Shown here: positions 58,028 to 64,000 of the stretch, in pieces
Position numbering within the stretch: position 1 is the stretch's first letter
Layout: each line of letters opens with the position of its first letter
NCBI GenBank assembly: GCA_037447655.1
Contig: JBBHKE010001434.1
Location: 1 to 64,000, forward strand
Length of the DNA: 64,000 bases
Source of the DNA: Zygnema cylindricum
Taxonomy: Eukaryota; Streptophyta; Zygnematophyceae; Zygnematales; Zygnemataceae
Direction: 5' to 3'
Position numbers and translations under genes: made by a program
Notes under the pieces: generated by a model
Told to the model about the DNA's origin: nothing
Database searches by the model: none
Seen by the model: only the letters and a program-made list of their open reading frames with translations

Positions 58028-59536
58028 GAACTACAGTAAGTTAGTGGAAATTATCTAAAACAACGCAAAAGATCAAAATATGAAGTAAATATTTAATGTT
58101 CTTTTCCAAATGACTGTCAGAACTATAGCTCCAACATGGAACATTCAAACCTTCTCCTGTGCTTCTAAACAAGGAGATTTTTTATGCCAGCGAAGACCCA
58201 CGAGACTAATAGCACTTCTAGTGTAGTCATTTTGAAAGCCTACAACCGCTTAATAACAACAACCTTGTCGATGCCAAAGTGGAATTGGAGGGGAAACTGC
58301 TTCCTTACCATCTTACCTCGTTTTGCAGCGTGCAAATGTTTGGGGAAAGGAATTCAAATAAAGATTGAAAGCGCGAGTAAACTTCCAAATAGGCAATATA
58401 CAAGGAAGGCAGGGGAAACATCACTTTTTCAGCCATAGACAACATCCATGAACAAAGGGTCGTTTCAGGCATGGCGCACAAATGTCACGAAATTTTTGCA
58501 ACGTCACAAGCAATTTTTAACAATCCGGTGCGTCATCACAAATTGTACACGGTGACAGACGTCAGGGGCGTTGTCGACGTATAGAATCGTCACGAACTTA
58601 AGTTCCAATTTTGAGAGAACACATAGAGACACTTGAAATCTGGGTTCGCAAGATACGCGCTAAAATACAAAGTAAGTACACTAAGTTACAACTACATGGG
58701 GCCACACCCTTAGTTCATTGTAAGCGCATATAAGATTCGAAAACAAGATGTGCACTGCAACGAAAAACGACAAAATAATAGTACACCAGCTCATCACATT
58801 CCACGTCGTGAGATCTAGTTTGACTGATGTCGAAAGAAACCGTATGTACTTACAATGTAAAAGACAACAAATTAAATTGGATTGTAAATTGGAAAGGTGG
58901 TGAGATGGATCCTATAAACTTACAAGTACAGCTCGACCACTATGTTGATCGTGTAAATGGACTGTAAGTAAGATCGCTTGATTCTTTCCTCTTACGACGT
59001 TCAAATATTTTTTGTTTTGTGAAAACTAAATAACGATTTTTTAGTTTAGTTAAAAACCTTATCGATACACCAAAACAATCATAGGTAAAAGAAATTGCCA
59101 CGTGTACTTTTTGTAAAACCTTTTGACGTGGCAAAGGTGCAGCCATGGTGACTATGAGGACCATGATGATTAGAATGCTGCGTTTCTTGTTCCACGTGGC
59201 AACTAGATGGGGCGTAATGATGCATGAAACGCTACTTTGGATTTTAGCGCAGATTTTATGATGTACTTTTCAAAGTTCGCTTATGTCAATCGTTACTTGC
59301 TCGTTCATTACTTCGAATATGTGACAGTTATAGACGTCGCTAATATCTTGAGACACATGTAAAGCCAACTAACTGACAATTGTAGACGCCAACGACCTTT
59401 GGACAAACTGCGGACATTTGTACACTACAACGAGCTCCTGCGAACGTTTGTCGACGCCAACAAACTCTTGACAATTGTAGACGCTCACACTTGGAAAACA
59501 TAAGCAATCGCCTACGTCTACAAATGGGATGTACAA
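58028..59536. other. Decayed Copia interior / no gene recognised
   Basis: Downstream of the PBS. An 84-codon frame at 58184-58438 and a W-containing frame near 58450-58530 (KGSFQAWRTNVTKF) are where gag would lie, but similarity is too weak to call. The rest is featureless. Confidence 0.35.
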
Positions 59537-59538
59537 TA

Positions 59539-60228
59539 CACCGTGAATCATAATTGAAGTAAAGAAAAAATTAGAGTAAAAGAGAAAAAATAATTAGAGT
59601 TATGAACTCTAATTTGGGTGATATAATTTTTTCAAAAAGAAATTTTACTCTTATTTGTTTAAGGACTCTAATTTGGCACGCTAATATCTCTTCTGTAAAT
59701 AAAGGATTCGTACATAATTTGACAAAACGGACAATTTATCGTCACTATGACGTTTTCACTACGCGGTTTGTTTAAACACACAGTTTATCGTCACTGTGAC
59801 GTTTTCACTACGCGGTTTGTTAAAACCCACAATTTATCGTCACTATGTCGTTTTCACTACGCGGTCTGTTAAAAAACACAGTTTATCGTCACTATGACGT
59901 TTTCACTTCACGGTTTGTTAAAACGCACCATTTATCGTCACTATGACGTTTTCACCACGCGGTTTGCTAAAACGCAGTTACATGATAACGCCATTATTAA
60001 ATTTTTATTTGTACATTTTTACTTATAAAAGTACAATTTTGCACGGTCGGACGTCGTCCGTACTCCGCACTATTTAAGTTAACATATATTAGAATTTTAA
60101 ACCCTAATTAAACCTTACCTTAAATAGTATAATGAAAACTTTAGAATCATTTACTCTATTTAACGTGATAGAGTTGAAATTTAGGGCGACCGAATTAGCG
60201 TTATTTACTCTAATTACGATTCGAGGTG
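59539..60228. mobile_element. Tc1-like MITE (TA target) carrying a minisatellite
   Basis: 690 bp flanked by TA. Ends CACCGTGAATCATAATTG and CTAATTACGATTCGAGGTG. Related to the elements at 56055 and 33557 by the CACCG.G.ATC termini. Confidence 0.65.
59725..59977. repeat. 60-bp minisatellite, four to five copies
   Basis: Units of about 60 bp with TTTATCGTCACTATGACGTT, ACTACGCGGTTTGTTAAAAC. Each contains the near-palindrome CGTCACTATGACG. Confidence 0.9.
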
Positions 60229-60659
60229 TAGTGTGTTTCCAACGTGCGCCTTTAGACTGACTCTGATTATTCTTTTTTAACAACATGACAAAAATGACTT
60301 TTCGCTTCAATGTGAACTTCAATCACACATCACATAGTTAATTGATAGCCGACTTCTCGACAAGGATTACTTCGTTGCTAATCTTTATAAATGTTGAAGT
60401 TTTCTTAGCCATTAAAAAACATCTTTCTTTGTACACACTTGTCGGCTTGTCAATCCGATGGTTTGTATTGGAAGGCAAAATTCTCACCTTCTTATTGGCA
60501 ATCTTCAATTGGCAATCCGACAAATGTGCACGGAGAAAAAATGTTTTTAAGTGGTAAAAAAAAATTAGCACTGACAATGATTAGCATAGTGCTTTGTATT
60601 GGTAGACAGTTGCTAAGAACCTACAGGCATTTTTTTTTACCTATCAATAATAAATAAAT

Positions 60660-61017
60660 TGGCTCGATATATCGGTATCGCTACTATTGCGATAAATTTC
60701 CGATACATCACGATGGATTACCGATAGTTATTGGGCCGATAAGTATCGACAATAACTCGGTACTCTAATGAGGAACAAATTATGAAAAAAAAAATCAAAA
60801 TCACTCCTCTCAGTCGCGACTTCTCCGATCTCATTTCTACCTTCATTTTTGTACCATACATTTCGTACTATTTGTACAGACCAGAACCAAACTGATAATT
60901 TTCAGTGATAAGTTTTTGTTGGTACCGGAACGATACTTCAGGCTCCTCAGCGTTCGACAACCAATAACTATCGACATCATTTTTATTGCGGTAATCTTTT
61001 ACCCGATGCACAACACT
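60660..61017. mobile_element. hAT-like MITE remnant
   Basis: Decayed relative of copies A-D: CTCGATATATCGGTATCG near the start, and GTACCGGAACGAT...CCCGATGCACAACACT at the end. No target duplication seen. Confidence 0.5.
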
Positions 61018-61309
61018 GGGAATTATGCATGCCTCACTGTTTGTAACTCTGAGACCTCCATAAGTCCTCAGAGTGGACAGCTTCCAAGAAGCCTCTAGGA
61101 TAATCCTGACCCCTTTGTGATTAAGCAAAGATAACTGCCACCCTGGCAGACAAAAACGCTGACCAAAGCCCATTTTCTAATGGCGTTATTTTTACTACAG
61201 CTATCAATAACCAACAGCTTGCGACTCCTCAGACTTCATAGCAAGGCCATGGTTGTTTTTGAATAGTGACTTTTAATAGTCAAACCAAGACCAGACATGT
61301 TTATCATGC

Positions 61310-62405
61310 TTTACATACCATGTTTTTACTTCCATCTTTACTCTAGCCTCTTCAGCGCTGANNNNNNNNNNCCCCTTCCCCCCCTCTCCCTCCCAATCTC
61401 CCTCCTCCTGCCCCACGCGCCCGCACGTAGGCGGACTCTGGGTGCTTGCAGGGGGGTGCAGGGATGCGCAGATACAGGATGTTGTAGGGCAGACATAGAG
61501 GCATTTGCAGGGGAGCATGCGCAGGGGGGGGGGGGGGGGGACATGCAGGGAGGGATATGCTCTGCACCCCCCTGTTCCCCCCTGTTCAGAGGGATGGAGG
61601 GATGGAGGGATGGAGGGATGGAGGGATGGAGGGATGGAGGGATGGAGGGATGGAGGGTTGGAGGGATGCAGGGATGGGGGGGTTCTATCTGCACCCTGAA
61701 TATTTTGTGTAAAGAATATATTCTTATTCTTCTCCTTCTCATTTATAAAGTTTCCATAGTTTTGAACTCAAACCTTTGAAGAGAAGCACATCACATTGTT
61801 TCCTTTTTTTCTTGGTTTTGCAGACGAATTTAACCATTTTGCTTTATCATTCAGAATAAATTTGTACTGTAGAAACAATATTGATGTAGAAGACCCTAAA
61901 AACCCTATAAATACCTTCACAACCCTAAAGGAATCTTGTTTTAGCTTTCGAAAAACCCCAAAATTTAAAGAAACCTACAAAACCTAAAAAAAACAAGAAA
62001 CTCTAGAAATCACATATTTAACCTCAGAAGCGAAAAGAGTATCAGGAGAGGAGTCAGCCATGGCAATAAGTTTTGTGAAAGGCGGCCGATACAATATTGC
62101 CATCGGGTACACGGCCCAGGCCCTGTGAGCATATTCCTTCCGGAGTCATCAGGATTGACCAATTTGGACAATATACTTTTCTTTGGAAGTATGAGAGAGA
62201 GAGGGAGTGGGGAGGGAGAGAGATAGGATGAGAAGGGGAGACTCTTTAGAGGGTGTCTCTCTCTCTTCTTTCCCCCTCCCTCTCTCTCCCAGTACACGGG
62301 GTCATCTGCTGCGTTTGCCCTCAACTGCAGGACATTCAATGCTAATTCATAAATTTCATTACGTGGAGAATAGGCTAAAGAAAACGGGTTGCAGAACATA
62401 GTCAA
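61310..62405 (-). CDS. Unrecognised gene, partial exon model
   Basis: Two or three minus-strand exons. Exon A (62296 to about 62405) reads NPFSLAYSPRNEIYELALNV then RANAADDP, ending CCCGT before GTACTG. Exon B (62023-62122, acceptor GCTCACAG, donor GTTAAA) joins it in phase and reads AWAVYPMAILYRPPFTKLIA then DSSPDTLFASE. A possible exon C (about 61324-61360, AEEARVKMEVKTW before GTATGT) abuts the assembly gap. I do not recognise the family. The hydrophobic PMAILYRPP stretch is too short to call a membrane helix. It could belong to the same transcription unit as nothing else here: the UBX gene upstream ends with its own stop. Confidence 0.45.
61362..61371. other. Assembly gap (10 N)
   Basis: Ten undetermined bases between the possible exon C and a CCCCTTCC tract. 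The real gap size is unknown. Confidence 0.99.
61590..61678. repeat. (GGGATGGA)n repeat
   Basis: About ten copies of an 8-bp unit, preceded by a run of about 18 G at 61523-61540. Read as protein it gives GWRDGGMEGWRD, an artefact. Confidence 0.9.
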
Positions 62406-63051
62406 TACACTATATAGATTGTTGCTACAACTTCATAAATCCTGCTATTACACGTTTCATTCAGTTTCTGCTTCATAAAGGAGACCCTTCTTGAGTATTC
62501 TATTTTTACTCATCTAGAAGCATGGTACTGAAAAAGCTGATAGCTACAGTATTTTTATCTTTTTTAAGGGTCTTATTCTCGATGCGAATGAAGGGAAAAC
62601 GAAGGGCCCTGCATTGGTTTAGCATTGTTCTTCGATTATATTTCAAAAAGATAAGCTATCTAATCCTCAACTACCAAATCCCACAACATAATCATATTGT
62701 GAAGCAAAAGCATTCGTGATTTCATTCTGAGACGATAGCATTTGTGTAGTGAGATAGATAATTTTTAGTCAGATATCACAAGAAATCATGAAAATAAACA
62801 AATTTGCTGAGAACAGAATGACAGTGTGGTTTTTGCGCACCATTCAGACATACACACGAGTGAGACAAAGTGATTAGCTTCTTTCCAAGAATACACAGCA
62901 GTCGAGCCCAGTACAATCCAACTCAAATAGTGAAATATTTGAGCAAGACACCAGACAAAGCTCCATCAACAAGTGAAAAACCACGTCCACATGACCCTTG
63001 CTCTTCCAAACAATGACAACCACGCGGCCATCTTTCTCCCTCGCATGTATA
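62406..63051. other. Intergenic, no gene recognised
   Basis: About 650 bp between the UBX gene stop and exon A of the next minus-strand gene. No supported feature. Confidence 0.5.
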
Positions 63052-63940
63052 TTAAACCCATGTCATGGCAAGAATGCTGTTTGCCAAACCCAACTCCTTC
63101 ACACTGGTTTCTGTATTTAGGTCAAGTGAGGCAGCTCCAGGAATCATCGGAGCCAATCGGAATAGCCTCCCATCCGATGCCTCTGGAACTTGCTGGCAGC
63201 AAAAAGTACGCAAGTACTGCAGAATGCCCACCCACTATTTCAGATATCTGTATACAGAGGAAATTTTTTACAAGTTGACAAGAATACACGTGTAGAAATC
63301 ACTATAATACATGTGTAAAGGTTGACAATAATACACATGTTGGAGTTGACTATAATAGATACATCCTTCGGAAAATTAGTGGAGTTGACACACAGAAACC
63401 CTTTGAAAGTGATCATGAAGCTCATGAAGAAACATGCATGTATGTACATACAAATATTCAAGGTTTCTAATGTGAAAGATGAAACATTCATGGAATCTTT
63501 AGAAAAGAACCACGAAATTAATGCAAGAAAATATTTCTGAAGATATTCGAGGTTTCAAAGGTGAAAAACAAAATTTAGAACAGAAGTTCATGTTGACATA
63601 GATCCAAAATTTCTGAGACGGTAAGGAACCTCAGCAGATATTCAGCACACACATTCAAAATTTATGCAGGGTAGAGGGAATACCTTAGCAGGGTCCGACA
63701 GTAGAAAATTTCGTTGTGCTCGACTACCATTCGGAAACCGCACGGCAATTCTGCAACATGCTGCACTGGGAGGGGGCTCCTCAGGAAGGGGAGGCAATTC
63801 TAAAGGTTTTCTGGTGGGAGGCAACGAACTCGAAGTTTGTGCATCCTCATTTTGATGAACTGAAGACGGGGTCAGACGGGGAGGTTCCATAGATACATCT
63901 TTTGCTCGTAAAGGTTCTTTATCGCCAATCCTGTCACTCG
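63052..63940 (-). CDS. UBX-domain protein, C-terminal part (continues beyond window)
   Basis: Two minus-strand exons. 63684-63940 (acceptor TTACCTCAG, donor GTATTC) encodes a Pro/Ser-rich linker (LELPPLPEEPPPSAACC) and the first strand of a UBX fold, RIAVRFPNGSRAQRNFLLSD. 63052-63216 (acceptor TTCTGCAG, phase 0) encodes YLRTFCCQQV, FRLAPMIPG, LDLNTETSVKELGLANSIL and stops at TAA 63052-63054. The R.PNGSR...F..SD opening, followed by LR.F and a final tV.ELGL..s.l..tW, is the ubiquitin-like UBX domain that binds the p97/Cdc48 ATPase in ubiquitin-dependent processes. The domain sits at the very C-terminus, as in most family members. The N-terminal part, which would show UBA or UAS domains, is outside the window. 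The FPR loop that contacts p97 in most UBX proteins is not evident here. Confidence 0.85.
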
Positions 63941-64000
63941 CTGAGGTAAGGAAAAACCGCATTTTGCACCTCGATCAGCATAGAAGTATTGACTTTGCGT

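Overview
This window is nuclear DNA of a eukaryote with low gene density, many spliceosomal introns and heavy loads of microsatellites and transposons. I cannot name the lineage. The large introns, the plant/alga-style LTR elements and the degenerate DEAD-box-like protein would suit an alga or another protist, but that is inference. No bacterial-type operons, rRNA genes or CRISPR arrays are visible. The computed long ORFs are mostly low-complexity shadows; the real genes are split into short exons, which I rebuilt from splice sites, reading phase and family motifs.

Layout. 1-2.4 kb: no gene seen. 2448-3000: a miniature LTR element (TRIM) with two 246-bp LTRs, each carrying a complete tRNA-like Pol III unit. 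3.07-6.2 kb (minus): exons of a helicase-C-domain protein with degenerate catalytic motifs, embedded in purine/pyrimidine tracts. 6.2-10.0 kb: no gene recognised. 10.0-34.5 kb (minus): a 24-exon CLC-family anion transporter gene with a complete membrane domain and two CBS domains. All but one of its exon joins keep phase. Its introns hold (GA)n tracts, a 21-bp minisatellite, a deleted Copia element, MITEs, and a second copy of the exon carrying the gating glutamate. 35.6-37.5 kb: Ty3/gypsy reverse-transcriptase debris split by a solo LTR with a 5-bp target duplication, then a LINE-like 3' fragment. 38.1-40.5 kb: three members of a hAT-like non-autonomous family, one with a perfect 8-bp target duplication.

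41.8-55.1 kb (plus): a small split gene of unknown function (three phase-consistent exons, with a possible terminal exon at 54.8 kb). Its inferred last intron contains a 10-kb array of about 23 bipartite repeats, half GT/T-rich and half built on the hexamer GAAGAC. 55.1-61.3 kb: Tc1-like and hAT-like MITEs, a Copia 5' LTR with primer-binding site, and minisatellites. 61.3-62.4 kb (minus): exons of an unrecognised protein beside a 10-N assembly gap. 63.05-63.94 kb (minus): the last two exons of a UBX-domain protein that continues beyond the window.

The genes show no obvious functional link. The shared theme is repeat invasion of genes: microsatellite expansion into exons, Copia pieces flanked by long direct repeats, and an exon duplicated next to LTR debris. 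The most novel objects are the tRNA-bearing TRIM and the intronic GT/GAAGAC satellite.
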